In this document: positions 11,924 to 27,123 of the stretch, piece by piece
Layout: each line of letters begins with the position of its first letter
How positions within the stretch are numbered: the stretch's first letter is position 1
Source: Apostichopus japonicus
Lineage: Eukaryota > Echinodermata > Holothuroidea > Aspidochirotida > Stichopodidae
DNA length: 64,000 bases
Reading direction: 5' to 3'
Assembly: GCF_037975245.1 (NCBI RefSeq)
Contig: NC_092572.1
Coordinates: 62,001-126,000 of the forward strand
Made by a program: the position numbers and the translations under genes
Notes under the pieces: generated by a model
What the model saw: the letters and a program-made list of their open reading frames with translations, nothing else
The model's database searches: none
Told to the model about the DNA's origin: nothing

Positions 11924-14900
11924 CAATCCACTGCTACAGTATTATATATTAACACTGACTATAAGTGAGCAATGTTCATGCATTCCTCAATCCACTGCTA
12001 CAGTATTATATATTAACACTGACTTTAAGTGAGCAATGTTCATGCATTCCTCAATCCACTGCTACAGTATTATATATTAACACTGACTATAAGTGAGCAA
12101 TGTTCATGCATTCCTCAATCCACTGCTACAGTATATATTAACACTGACTATAAGTGAGCAATGTTCATGCATTCCTCAATCGACTGCTACAGTATATATA
12201 TTAACACTGACTATAAGTGATCAATGTTCATGCATTCCTCAACCCACTGCTACATTATTATATATTAACACTGACTATAAGTGAGCAATGTTCATGCATT
12301 CCTCAATCCACTGCTACAGTATTATATATTAACACTGACTATAAGTGAGCAATGTTCATGCATTCCTCAATCCACTGCTACAGTATATATTAACACTGAC
12401 TATAAGTGAGCAATGTTCATGCATTCCTCAATCGACTGCTACAGTATATATATATATTAACACTGACTATAAGTGATCAATGTTCATGCATTCCTCAATC
12501 CCCTGCTACAGTTATATATACTAACACTTGACTATAAGTGAGCAATGTTCATGCATTCCTCAACCCCCTGATACGGTATATATTAACACTGACTATAAGT
12601 GAGCAATGTTCTGGCATTCCTCAATCAACTGCTACAGTATATATATTAACACTGACTATAAGTGAGCAATGTTCTGGCATTCCTCAATCCACTGCTACAG
12701 TATATATTAACACTGACTATAAGTGAGCAATGTTCATGCATTCCTCAATCGACTGCTTCAGTATATATATTAACACTGACTATAAGTGATCAATGTTCTG
12801 GCATTCCTCAATCCACTGCTACAGTATATATTAACACTGACTATAAGTGAGCAATGTTCATGCATTCCTCAATCGACTGCTTCAGTATATATATTAACAC
12901 TGACTATAAGTGATCAATGTTCATGCATTCCTCAATCCACTGCTACAGTATTATATACTAACACTTGACTATAAGTGAGCAATGTTCATGCATTCCTTAA
13001 TCCCCTGCTACGGTATATATTAACACTGACTATAAGTGAGCAATGTCCTGGCATTCCTCAATCCACTGCTACAGTATATATATTAACACTGACTATAAGT
13101 GATCAATGTTCATGCATTCCTCAATCCACTGCTACAGTATTATATACTAACACTTGACTATAAGTGAGCAATGTTCATGCATTCCTCAATCCCCTGCTAC
13201 GGTATATATTAACACTGACTATAAGTGAGCAATGTTCTGGCATTCCTCAATCCACTGCTACAGTATATATTAACACTGACTATAAGTGATCAATGTTAAT
13301 GCATTCCTCAATCCACTGCTACAGTATATATATTAACACTGACTATAAGGGATCAATGTTCATGCATTCCTCAATCCCTTGCTACAGTATTATATACTAA
13401 CACTGACTATAAGTGAGCAATGTTCTGGCATTCCTCAATCCACTGCTACAGTATATATATTAACACTGACTATAAGTGAGCAATGTTAATGCATTCCTCA
13501 ATCCACTGCTACAGTATTATATATTAACACTGACTATAAGTGAGCAATGTTCATGTATTCCTCAATCCCCTGCTACAGTATTATATATTAACACTGACTA
13601 TAAGTGAGCAATGTTCATGCATTCCTCAATCCCCTGCTACGGTATATATTAACACTGACTATAAGTGAGAAATGTTCATGCATTCCTCAAACCACTGCTA
13701 CAGTATTATATATTAACACTGACTATAAGTGAGCAATGTTAATGCATTCCTCAATCCACTGCTACAGTATATATATATTAACACTAACTATAAGTGACCA
13801 ATGTTCATGCATTCCTCAATCCCCTGCTACAGTATTATATACTAACACTGACTATAAGTGAGCAATGTTCATGCATTCCTCAATCCACTGCTACAGTATT
13901 ATATATTAACACTGACTATAAGTGAGAAATGTTCTGGCATTCCTCAATCCACTGCTACAGTATATATGTATTAACACTGACTATAAGTGATCAATGTTCA
14001 TGCATTCCTCAATCCCCTGCTACAGTATATATTAACACTGACTAAAAGTGATCAATGTTATTGCATTCCTTAATCCACTGCTACAGTATTATATATTAAC
14101 ACTGACTATAAGTGATCAATGTTCATGCATTCCTCAATCCCCTGCTACAGTATATACTAACACTGACTATAAGTGAGCAATGTTCATGCATTCCTCAATC
14201 CACTGCTACAGTATTATATATTAACACTGACTATAAGTGAGCAATGTTAATGCATTCCTCAATCCCCTGCTATGGTATTATATATTAACACTGACTATAA
14301 GTGATCAATGTTCATGCATTCCTCAATCCACTGCTACAGTATTATATATTAACACTGACTATAAGTGAGCAATGTTAATGCATTCCTAAATCCACTGCTA
14401 CAGTATTATATATTAACACTGACTATAAGTGATCAATGTTCATGCATTCCTCAATCGACTGCTACAGTATTATATATTAACACTAACTATAAGTGAGCAA
14501 TGTTCATGCATTCCTCAATCCCTTGCTACAGTATTATATACTAACACTGACTATAAGTGAGCAATGTTCATGCATTCCTCAATCCCCTGCTACAGTATAT
14601 ATTAACACTGACTATAAGTGAGCAATGTTCTGGCATTCCTCAATCCACTGCTACAGTATTATATACTAACACTGACTATAAGTGATCAATGTTCATGCAT
14701 TCCTCAATCCACTGCTACAGTATTATATATTAACACTGACTATAAGTGAGCAATGTTAATGCATTCCTCAATCCCCTGCTATGGTATTATATATTAACAC
14801 TGACTATAAGTGATCAATGTTCATGCATTCCTCAATCCACTGCTACAGTATTATATATTAACACTGACTATAAGTGAGCAATGTTAATGCATTCCTAAAT

Positions 14901-15342
14901 CCACTGCTACAGTATTATATATTAACACTGACTATAAGTGATCAATGTTCATGCATTCCTCAATCGACTGCTACAGTATTATATATTAACACTAACTATA
15001 AGTGAGCAATGTTCATGCATTCCTCAATCCCTTGCTACAGTATTATATACTAACACTGACTATAAGTGAGCAATGTTCATGCATTCCTCAATCCCCTGCT
15101 ACAGTATATATTAACACTGACTATAAGTGAGCAATGTTCTGGCATTCCTCAATCCACTGCTACAGTATTATATACTAACACTGACTATAAGTGATCAATG
15201 TTCATGCATTCCTCAATCCACTACTACAGTATTATATACTAACACTGACTATAGGTGAGCAATGTTCATGCATTCCTCAATCCCCTGCTACAGTATGATA
15301 TTCTAACACTGACTATAAGTGATCAATGTTCATGCATTCCTC
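11924..15342. repeat. 60-66-bp tandem repeat, about 54 copies
   Basis: Unit approximately gagcaatgttcatgcattcc / tcaatccactgctacagt / attatatattaacactgact / ataagt, varying in length through the number of TA steps. Blocks of several units are duplicated: the variant cattcctaaatcc recurs near 14380 and 14889, about eight units apart. It is intronic to the SIDT-like gene. The short open frames in it are array artefacts. Confidence 0.95.
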
Positions 15343-15631
15343 TCTGTAATTAATCAAAAGAATAACAACTTTCAAGGACTTTACAACTGATGTTAGTTGA
15401 ATGGTATACTTTGTGAAGCACAAGTCTGATTCATGTAGAGCTATTGTGTTGATCATACATACACAGTAAGGGCTATCACAACTGACATCAAAAGTTAAAA
15501 GGATGCTACACTGCATGCATAATTTTCAACCGGCTTTTAGCACTGCTACATGGGTAAACCACTACACATCCCTAGACACAATCCCCCATACAAATAACAA
15601 AGTGCAAAGATGCAATTGAAATCATACTCAC

Positions 15632-15678
15632 AAGGCCCAGTTACAGCTGTTGCCAAAGAGCAGTGTGACAAACCGACC
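15632..15678 (-). CDS. SIDT: SIDT-like short exon
   Basis: A 47-bp exon on the minus strand between a ctttttgtag acceptor (AG at 15679-15680) and gtgagt (15626-15631). It encodes GRFVTLLFGNSCNWA plus two bases (TT) that join the G of the next exon to make Leu. The joined product GRFVTLLFGNSCNWA-L-SLFGLV aligns with the family segment DRMVLLVxGNxxNWSxAxxGLI. Although very short, it is supported by both splice sites, both phases and the conserved GN..NW. Its first 7 nt (GGTCGGT) are copied in each unit of the 11.5-kb array that begins at its acceptor. Confidence 0.9.
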
Positions 15679-18600
15679 CTACAAAAAGAGTGTAAGATTA
15701 ATGAGCCAATGTTCAGAGTGACAACTATAACTGAGAATGACCGACCCTTCGTAAAGAGTGTAAGATTAATGAGCTCATCCTCAGAGTGACAACTATTAAT
15801 GAGAATGACCGACCCTAAGTAAAGAGTGTAAGATTAATGAGCTCATGTTCAGAGTGACAACTATTAATGAGAATGACCGACCCTACGTAAAGAGTGTAAG
15901 ATTAATGAGCTCATGTTCAGAGTGACAACTATTAATGAGAATGACCGACCCTACGTAAAGAGTGTAACATTAATGAGCTCATCCTCAGAGTGACAACTAT
16001 TAATGAGAATGACCGACCCTACAAAAAGAGTGTAAGATTAATGAGCTCATGTTCAGAGTGACAACTATTAATGAGAATGACCGACCCTAAGAAAAGAGTG
16101 TAAGATTAATGAGCTCATGTTCAGAGTGACAACTATTAATGAGAATGACCGGCCCTAAGAAAAGAGTGTAAGATTAATGAGCTCATGTTCAGAGTGACAA
16201 CTATTAATGAGAATGACCGACCCTAAGAAAAGAGTGTAAGAATAATGAGCTCATGTTCAGAGTGACAACTATTAATGAGAATGACCGGCCCTAAGAAAAG
16301 AGTGTAAAATTAATGAGCTCATCCTCAGAGTGACAACTATTAATGAGAATGACCGACCCTACGTAAAGAGTGTAAGATTAATGAGCTCATCCTCAGAGTG
16401 ACAACTATTAATGAGAATGACCGACCCTAAGTAAAGAGTGTAAGATTAATGAGCTCATCCTCAGAGTGACAACTATTAATGAAAATGACCGACCCTTCGT
16501 AAAGAGTGTAAGATTAATAAGCTCATGTTCAGAGTTACAACTATTAATGAGAATGACCTACCCTACGTAAGGAGTGTAAGATTAATGAGCTCATGTTTAG
16601 CATGACAACTATTAATGAGAATGACACAACCTAAGTAAAGAGTGTAAGATTAATGAGCTCATGTTCAGAGTGACAACTATTAATGAGAAAGACCGGCCCT
16701 AAGAAAAGAGTGTAAGATTAATGAGCTCATGTTCAGAGTGACAACTATTAATGAGAATGACCGACCCTAAGAAAAGAGTGTAAGAATAATGAGCTCATGT
16801 TCAGAGTGACAACTATTAATGAGAATGACCGGCCCTAAGAAAAGAGTGTAAAATTAATGAGCTCATCCTCAGAGTGACAACTATTAATGAAAATGACTGA
16901 CCCTTCGTAAAGAGTGTAAGATTAATGAGCTCATGTTCATAGTGACAACTATTAATGAGAATGACCGACCCTACATAAAGAGTGTAAGATTAATGAGCTC
17001 ATGTTCAGAGTGACAACTATTAATGAGAATGACCGACCCTACGTAAAGAGTGTAAGATTAATGAGCTAATCTTCAGAGTGACAACTATTTATGAGAATGA
17101 CACAACCTAAGTAAAGAGTGTAAGATTAATGAGCTCATGTTCAGAGTGACAACTATTAATGAGAAGACCGACCCTACATAAAGAGTGTAAGATAAATGAG
17201 CTCATGTTCAGAGTGACAACTATTAATGAGAATGACTGACCCTACCTAAAGAGTGTTAGATTAATGAGCTCATGTTCAGAGTGACAACTATTAATGAAAA
17301 TGACACAACCTAAGTAAACAGTGTAAGATTAATGAGCTCATGTTCAGAGTGACAACTATTAATGAGAATGACCGACCCTACAAAAAGAGTGTAAGATTAA
17401 TGAGCTCATGTTCAGAGTGACAACTATTAATGAGAATGACCGACCCTTCGTAAAGAGTGTAAGATTAATGAGCTCATCCTCAGAGTGACAACTATTAATG
17501 AGAATGACACAACCTAAGTAAAGAGTGTAAGATTAATGAGCTCATGTTCAGAGTGACAACTATTAATGAGAATGACCGACCCTAAGTAAAGAGTGTAAGA
17601 TTAATGAGCTCATGTTCACAGTGACAACTATTAATGAGAATGACCGACCCTACAAAAAGAGTGTAAGATTAATGAGCTCATGTTCAGAGTGACAACTATT
17701 AATGAGAATGACCGACCCTTCGTAAAGAGTGTAAGATTAATGAGCTCATCCTCAGAGTGACAACTATTAATGAGAATGACACAACCTAAGTAAAGAGTGT
17801 AAAATAATGAGCTCATGTTCAGAGTGACAACTATTAATGAAAATGACTGACCCTTCGTAAAGAGTGTAAGATTAATGAGCTCATGTTCATAGTGACAACT
17901 ATTAATGAGATTGACCTACCCTACGTAAAGAGTGTAAGATTAATGAGCTCATGTTCAGAGTGACAACTATTAATGAGAATGACCGACCCTTTGTAAAGAG
18001 TGTAAGATTAATGAGCTCATGTTCAGAGTGACAACTATTAATAAGAATGACTGACCCTTCGTAAAAAGTGTAAGATTAATGAGCTCATCCTCAGAGTGAC
18101 AACTATAAATGAGAATGACCCAGCCTACATAAAGAGTGTAAGATTAATGAGCTCATGTTCAGAGTGACAACTATTAATAAGAATGACTGACCCTTCGTAA
18201 AAAGTGTAAGATTAATGAGCTCATCCTCAGAGTGACAACTATTAATGAGAATGACACAACCTAAGTAAAGAGTGTTAGATTAATGAGCTCATGTTCAGAG
18301 TGACAACTATTAATGAGAATGACCGACCCTACGTAAAGAGTGTAAGATTAATGAGCTAATGTTCAAAGTGACGACTATTAATAAGAATGACCGACCCTAC
18401 AAAAGGAGTGTTAGATTAATGAGCTAATGTTCAGAGTGACAACTATTAATGAGAATGACCGACCCTACATAAAGAGTGTAAGATAAATGAGCTAATCTTC
18501 AGAGTGACAACTATTAATGAGAATGACACAACCTAAGTAAATAGTGTAAGATTAATGAGCTCATGTTCATAGTGACAACTATTAATGAGAATGACCGACC

Positions 18601-21600
18601 CTACATAAAGAGTGTAAGATTAATGAGCTCATGTTCATAGTGACAACTATTAATGAGAATGACCGACCCTACGTAAAGAGTGTAAGATTAATGAGCTAAT
18701 CTTCAGAGTGACAACTATTTATGAGAATGACACAACCTAAGTAAAGAGTGTAAGATTAATGAGCTCATGTTCAGAGTGACAACTATTAATGAGAAGACCG
18801 ACCCTACATAAAGAGTGTAAGATAAATGAGCTCATGTTCAGAGTGACAACTATTAATGAGAATGACTGACCCTACCTAAAGAGTGTTAGATTAATGAGCT
18901 CATGTTCAGAGTGACAACTATTAATGAAAATGACACAACCTAAGTAAAGAGTGTAAGATTAATGAGCTCATGTTCAGAGTGACAACTATTAATGAGAATG
19001 ACCGACCCTACAAAAAGAGTGTAAGATTAATGAGCTCATGTTCAGAGTGACAACTATTAATGAGAATGACCGACCCTTCGTAAAGAGTGTAAGATTAATG
19101 AGCTCATCCTCAGAGTGACAACTATTAATGAGAATGACACAACCTAAGTAAAGAGTGTAAGATTAATGAGCTCATGTTCAGAGTGACAACTATTAATGAG
19201 AATGACCGACCCTAAGTAAAGAGTGTAAGATTAATGAGCTCATGTTCAGAGTGACAACTATTAATGAGAATGACCGACCCTACAAAAAGAGTGTAAGATT
19301 AATGAGCTCATGTTCAGAGTGACAACTATTAATGAGAATGACCGACCCTTCGTAAAGAGTGTAAGATTAATGAGCTCATCCTCAGAGTGACAACTATTAA
19401 TGAGAATGACACAACCTAAGTAAAGAGTGTAAAATAATGAGCTCATGTTCAGAGTGACAACTATTAATGAAAATGACTGACCCTTCGTAAAGAGTGTAAG
19501 ATTAATGAGCTCATGTTCATAGTGACAACTATTAATGAGATTGACCTACCCTACGTAAAGAGTGTAAGATTAATGAGCTCATGTTCAGAGTGACAACTAT
19601 TAATGAGAATGACCGACCCTTCGTAAAGAGTGTAAGATTAATGAGCTCATGTTCAGAGTGACAACTATTAATAAGAATGACTGACCCTTCGTAAAAAGTG
19701 TAAGATTAATGAGCTCATCCTCAGAGTGACAACTATAAATGAGAATGACCCAGCCTACATAAAGAGTGTAAGATTAATGAGCTCATGTTCAGAGTGACAA
19801 CTATTAATAAGAATGACTGACCCTTCGTAAAAAGTGTAAGATTAATGAGCTCATCCTCAGAGTGACAACTATTAATGAGAATGACACAACCTAAGTAAAG
19901 AGTGTTAGATTAATGAGCTCATGTTCAGAGTGACAACTATTAATGAGAATGACCGACCCTACGTAAAGAGTGTAAGATTAATGAGCTCATGTTCAAAGTG
20001 ACGACTATTAATGAGAATGACCGACCCTACAAAAAGAGTGTTAGATTAATGAGCTAATGTTCAGAGTGACAACTATTAATGAGAATGACCGACCCTACAT
20101 AAAGAGTGTAAGATAAATGAGCTAATCTTCAGAGTGACAACTATTAATGAGAATGACACAACCTAAGTAAATAGTGTAAGATTAATGAGCTCATTGTTCA
20201 GAGTGACAACTATTAATGAGAATGACCAACCCTACATAAAGAGTGTAAGATTAATGAGCTAATGTTCAAAGTGACAACTATTAATGAGAATGACCGACCC
20301 TACAAAAAGAGTGTAAGATTAATGAGCTCATGTTCAGAGTGACAACTATTAATGAGAATGACCGACCCTACGTAAAGAGTGTAAGATTAATGAGCTAATC
20401 TTCAGAGTGACAACTATTAATGAGAATGACACAACCTAAGTAAAGAGTGTAAGATTAATGAGCTCATGTTCAGAGTGACAACTATTAATGAGAAGACCGA
20501 CCCTACATAAAGAGTGTAAGATAAATGAGCTCATGTTCAGAGTGACAACTATTAATGAGAATGACTGACCCTACCTAAAGAGTGTTAGATTAATGAGCTC
20601 ATGTTCAGGGTGACAACTATTAATGAGAATATCCGACCCTACCTAAAGAGTGTAAGATTAATGAGCTTATTTTCAGAGTGACAACTATTAATGAGAATGA
20701 CTGACCCTATGTAAAAAGTGTAAGATTAATGAGCTCATGTTCAAAGTGACAACTACTAATGAGAATGACCGACCCTACGTAAAAAGTGTAAGATTAATGA
20801 GCTCATGTTCAAAGTGACAACTATTAATGAGAATGACCGACCCTACAAAAAGAGTGTAAGATTAATGAGCTAATGTTCAGAGTGACAACTATTAATGAGA
20901 ATGACCGACCCTACATAAAGAGTGTAAGATTAATGAGCTCATGTTCAGAGTGACAACTATTAATGAGAATGACACAACCTAAGTAAATAGTGTAAGATTA
21001 ATGAGCTCATGTTCAGAGTGACAACTATTAATGAGAATGACCGACCCTACATAAAGAGTGTAAGATTAATGAGCTCATGTTCAGAGTGACAACTATTAAT
21101 GAGAATGACACAACCTAAGTAGAGTGTAAGATTAATGAGCTCATGTTCAGAGTGACAACTATTAATGAAAATGACTGACCCTTCGTAAAAAGTGTAAGAT
21201 TAATGAGCTCATCCTCAGAGTGACAACTATAAATGAGAATGACCCAGCCTACATAAAGAGTGTAAGATTAATGAGCTCATGTTCAGAGTGACAACTATTA
21301 ATAAGAATGACTGACCCTTCGTAAAGAGTGTAAGATTAATGAGCTCATGTTCAGAGTGACAACTATTAATGAGAATGACACAACCTAAGTAAATAGTGTA
21401 GGATTAATGAGCTCATGTTCAGAGTGACAACTATTAATGAGAATGACCGACCCTACATAAAGAGTGTAAGATTAATGAGCTCATGTTCAGAGTGACAACT
21501 ATTAATGAGAATGACACAACCTAAGTAAAGAGTGTAAGATTAATGAGCTCATGTTCAGAGTGACAACTATTAATGAAAATGACTGACCCTTCGTAAAGAG

Positions 21601-24600
21601 TGTAAGATTAATGAGCTCATGTTCATAGTGACAACTATTAATGAGAATGACACAACCTAAGTAAATAGTGTAAGATTAATGAGCTCATGTTCAGAGTGAC
21701 AACTATTAATGAGAATGACCGACCCTACATAAAGAGTGTAAGATTAATGAGCTCATGTTCAGAGTGACAACTATTAATAAAAATGACCGACCCTTCGTAA
21801 AGAGTGTAAGATTAATGAGCTCATTGTTCAGAGTGACAACTATTAATGAGAATGACCAACCCTACATAAAGAGTGTAAGATTAATGAGCTAATGTTCAAA
21901 GGGACAACTATTAATGAGAATGACCGACCCTACAAAAAGAGTGTAAGATTAATGAGCTCATGTTCAGAGTGACAACTATTAATGAGAATGACCGACCCTA
22001 CGTAAAGAGTGTAAGATTAATGAGCTAATCTTCAGAGTGACAACTATTAATGAGAATGACACAACCTAAGTAAAGAGTGTAAGATTAATGAGCTCATGTT
22101 CAGAGTGACAACTATTAATGAGAAGACCGACCCTACATAAAGAGTGTAAGATAAATGAGCTCATGTTCAGAGTGACAACTATTAATGAGAATGACTGACC
22201 CTACCTAAAGAGTGTTAGATTAATGAGCTCATGTTCAGGGTGACAACTATTAATGAGAATATCCGACCCTACCTAAAGAGTGTAAGATTAATGAGCTTAT
22301 TTTCAGAGTGACAACTATTAATGAGAATGACTGACCCTATGTAAAAAGTGTAAGATTAATGAGCTCATGTTCAAAGTGACAACTACTAATGAGAATGACC
22401 GACCCTACGTAAAAAGTGTAAGATTAATGAGCTCATGTTCAAAGTGACAACTATTAATGAGAATGACCGACCCTACAAAAAGAGTGTAAGATTAATGAGC
22501 TAATGTTCAGAGTGACAACTATTAATGAGAATGACCGACCCTACATAAAGAGTGTAAGATTAATGAGCTCATGTTCAGAGTGACAACTATTAATGAGAAT
22601 GACACAACCTAAGTAAATAGTGTAAGATTAATGAGCTCATGTTCAGAGTGACAACTATTAATGAGAATGACCGACCCTACATAAAGAGTGTAAGATTAAT
22701 GAGCTCATGTTCAGAGTGACAACTATTAATGAGAATGACACAACCTAAGTAAAGAGTGTAAGATTAATGAGCTCATGTTCAGAGTGACAACTATTAATGA
22801 AAATGACTGACCCTTCATAAAGAGTGTAAGATTAATGAGCTCATGTTCATAGTGACAACTATTAATGAGAATGACACAACCTAAGTAAATAGTGTAAGAT
22901 TAATGAGCTCATGTTCAGAGTGACAACTATTAATGAGAATGACCGACCTTACATAAAGAGTGTAAGATTAATGAGCTCATGTTCAGAGTGACAACTATTA
23001 ATAAAAATGACCGACCCTTCGTAAAGAGTGTAAGATTAATGAGCTCATTGTTCAGAGTGACAACTATTAATGAGAATGACCAACCCTACATAAAGAGTGT
23101 AAGATTAATGAGCTAATGTTCAAAGTGACAACTATTAATGAGAATGACCGACCCTACAAAAAGAGTGTAAGATTAATGAGCTCATGTTCAGAGTGACAAC
23201 TATTAATGAGAATGACCGACCCTACGTAAAGAGTGTAAGATTAATGAGCTAATCTTCAGAGTGACAACTATTAATGAGAATGACACAACCTAAGTAAAGA
23301 GTGTAAGATTAATGAGCTCATGTTCAGAGTGACAACTATTAATGAGAAGACCGACCCTACATAAAGAGTGTAAGATAAATGAGCTCATGTTCAGAGTGAC
23401 AACTATTAATGAGAATGACTGACCCTACCTAAAGAGTGTTAGATTAATGAGCTCATGTTCAGGGTGACAACTATTAATGAGAATATCCGACCCTACCTAA
23501 AGAGTGTAAGACTAATGAGCTTATTTTCAGAGTGACAACTATTAATGAGAATGACTGACCCTATGTAAAAAGTGTAAGATTAATGAGCTCATGTTCAAAG
23601 TGACAACTACTAATGAGAATGACCGACCCTACGTAAAAAGTGTAAGATTAATGAGCTCATGTTCAAAGTGACAACTATTAATGAGAATGACCGACCCTAC
23701 AAAAAGAGTGTAAGATTAATGAGCTAATGTTCAGAGTGACAACTATTAATGAGAATGACACAACCTAAGTAAATAGTGTAAGATTAATGAGCTCATGTTC
23801 AGAGTGACAACTATTAATGAGAATGACCGACCCTACATAAAGAGTGTAAGATTAATGAGCTCATGTTCAGAGTGACAACTATTAATGAGAATGACACAAC
23901 CTAAGTAAAGAGTGTAAGATTAATGAGCTCATGTTCAGAGTGACAACTATTAATGAAAATGACTGACCCTTCGTAAAGAGTGTAAGATTAATGAGCTCAT
24001 GTTCATAGTGACAACTATTAATGAGAATGACACAACCTAAGTAAATAGTGTAAGATTAATGAGCTCATGTTCAGAGTGACAACTATTAATGAGAATGACC
24101 GACCCTACATAAAGAGTGTAAGATTAATGAGCTCATGTTCAGAGTGACAACTATTAATAAAAATGACCGACCCTTCGTAAAGAGTGTAAGATTAATGAGC
24201 TCATTGTTCAGAGTGACAACTATTAATGAGAATGACCAACCCTACATAAAGAGTGTAAGATTAATGAGCTAATGTTCAAAGTGACAACTATTAATGAGAA
24301 TGACCGACCCTACAAAAAGAGTGTAAGATTAATGAGCTCATGTTCAGAGTGACAACTATTAATGAGAATGACCGACCCTACGTAAAGAGTGTAAGATTAA
24401 TGAGCTAATCTTCAGAGTGACAACTATTAATGAGAATGACACAACCTAAGTAAAGAGTGTAAGATTAATGAGCTCATGTTCAGAGTGACAACTATTAATG
24501 AGAAGACCGACCCTACATAAAGAGTGTAAGATAAATGAGCTCATGTTCAGAGTGACAACTATTAATGAGAATGACTGACCCTACCTAAAGAGTGTTAGAT

Positions 24601-27123
24601 TAATGAGCTCATGTTCAGGGTGACAACTATTAATGAGAATATCCGACCCTACCTAAAGAGTGTAAGATTAATGAGCTTATTTTCAGAGTGACAACTATTA
24701 ATGAGAATGACTGACCCTATGTAAAAAGTGTAAGATTAATGAGCTCATGTTCAAAGTGACAACTACTAATGAGAATGACCGACCCTACGTAAAAAGTGTA
24801 AGATTAATGAGCTCATGTTCAAAGTGACAACTATTAATGAGAATGACCGACCCTACAAAAAGAGTGTAAGATTAATGAGCTAATGTTCAGAGTGACAACT
24901 ATTAATGAGAATGACCGACCCTACATAAAGAGTGTAAGATTAATGAGCTCATGTTCAGAGTGACAACTATTAATGAGAATGACACAACCTAAGTAAATAG
25001 TGTAAGATTAATGAGCTCATGTTCAGAGTGACAACTATTAATGAGAATGACCGACCCTACATAAAGAGTGTAAGATTAATGAGCTCATGTTCAGAGTGAC
25101 AACTATTAATGAGAATGACACAACCTAAGTAAAGAGTGTAAGATTAATGAGCTCATGTTCAGAGTGACAACTATTAATGAAAATGACTGACCCTTCGTAA
25201 AGAGTGTAAGATTAATGAGCTCATGTTCATAGTGACAACTATTAATGAGAATGACACAACCTAAGTAAATAGTGTAAGATTAATGAGCTCATGTTCAGAG
25301 TGACAACTATTAATGAGAATGACCGACCCTACATAAAGAGTGTAAGATTAATGAGCTCATGTTCAAAGTGACAACTATTAATAAAAATGACCGACCCTTC
25401 GTAAAGAGTGTAAGATTAATGAGCTCATTGTTCAGAGTGACAACTATTAATGAGAATGACCGACCCTACAAAAAGAGTGTAAGATTAATGAGCTCATGTT
25501 CAGAGTGACAACTATTAATGAGAATGACCGACCCTACGTAAAGAGTGTAAGATTAATGAGCTAATCTTCAGAGTGACAACTATTAATGAGAATGACACAA
25601 CCTAAGTAAAGAGTGTAAGATTAATGAGCTCATGTTCAGAGTGACAACTATTAATGAGAAGACCGACCCTACATAAAGAGTGTAAGATAAATGAGCTCAT
25701 GTTCAGAGTGACAACTATTAATGAGAATGACTGACCCTACCTAAAGAGTGTTAGATTAATGAGCTCATGTTCAGGGTGACAACTATTAATGAGAATATCC
25801 GACCCTACCTAAAGAGTGTAAGATTAATGAGCTTATTTTCAGAGTGACAACTATTAATGAGAATGACTGACCCTATGTAAAAAGTGTAAGATTAATGAGC
25901 TCATGTTCAAAGTGACAACTACTAATGAGAATGACCGACCCTACGTAAAAAGTGTAAGATTAATGAGCTCATGTTCAAAGTGACAACTATTAATGAGAAT
26001 GACCGACCCTACAAAAAGAGTGTAAGATTAATGAGCTAATGTTCAGAGTGACAACTATTAATGAGAATGACCGACCCTACATAAAGAGTGTAAGATTAAT
26101 GAGCTCATGTTCAGAGTGACAACTATTAATGAGAATGACACAACCTAAGTAAATAGTGTAAGATTAATGAGCTCATGTTCAGAGTGACAACTATTAATGA
26201 GAATGACCGACCCTACATAAAGAGTGTAAGATTAATGAGCTCATGTTCAGAGTGACAACTATTAATGAGAATGACACAACCTAAGTAAAGAGTGTAACAT
26301 TAATGAGCTCATGTTCAGAGTGACAACTATTAATGAAAATGACTGACCCTTCGTAAAGAGTGTAAGATTAATGAGCTCATGTTCATAGTGACAACTATTA
26401 ATGAGAATGACACAACCTAAGTAAATAGTGTAAGATTAATGAGCTCATGTTCAGAGTGACAACTATTAATGAGAATGACCGACCCTACATAAAGAGTGTA
26501 AGATTAATGAGCTCATGCTCAGAGTGACAACTATTAATAAGAATGACCGATCCTTCGTAAAGAGTGTAAGATTAATGAGCTAATGTTCAGAGTAACAACT
26601 ATTAATGAGAATGACACAACCTAAGTAAATAGTGTAAGATTAATGAGCTCATGTTCAGAGTGACAACTATTAATGAGAATGACCGACCCTACAAAAAGAG
26701 TGTAAGATTAATGAGCTCATGTTCAGAGTGACAACTATTAATGAGAATGACCGACCCTACGTAAAGAGTGTAAGATTAATGAGCTAATCTTCAGAGTGAC
26801 AACTATTTATGAGAATGACACAACCTAAGTAAAGAGTGTAAGATTAATGAGCTCATGTTCAGAGTGACAACTATTAATGAGAAGACCGACCCTACATAAA
26901 GAGTGTAAGATAAATGAGCTCATGTTCAGAGTGACAACTATTAATGAGAATGACTGACCCTACCTAAAGAGTGTTAGATTAATGAGCTCATGTTCAGAGT
27001 GACAACTATTAATGAAAATGACACAACATAAGTAAAGAGTGTAAGATTAATGAGCTCATGTTCAGAGTGACAACTATTAACGAGAATGACCAACCCTACA
27101 TAAAGAGTGTAAGATAAATGAGC
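15672..27123 (-). repeat. 68-bp array carrying a copied 3' splice site, about 168 copies
   Basis: 11.5 kb of a 68-bp unit. On the minus strand it ends ..cttacactctttttgtag|GGTCGGT, the acceptor and first 7 nt of the exon at 15632-15678, preceded by 61 nt of intron. Three main unit types alternate: accgaccctac, actgacccttcg and acacaacctaag on the plus strand. Large blocks repeat: 17631-17816 is nearly identical to 19261-19446 (24 units apart), and the one-base-longer variant gagctcattgttcag recurs near 20191, 21820, 23042, 24198 and 25422, that is 17, 18 or 24 units apart. Confidence 0.96.
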
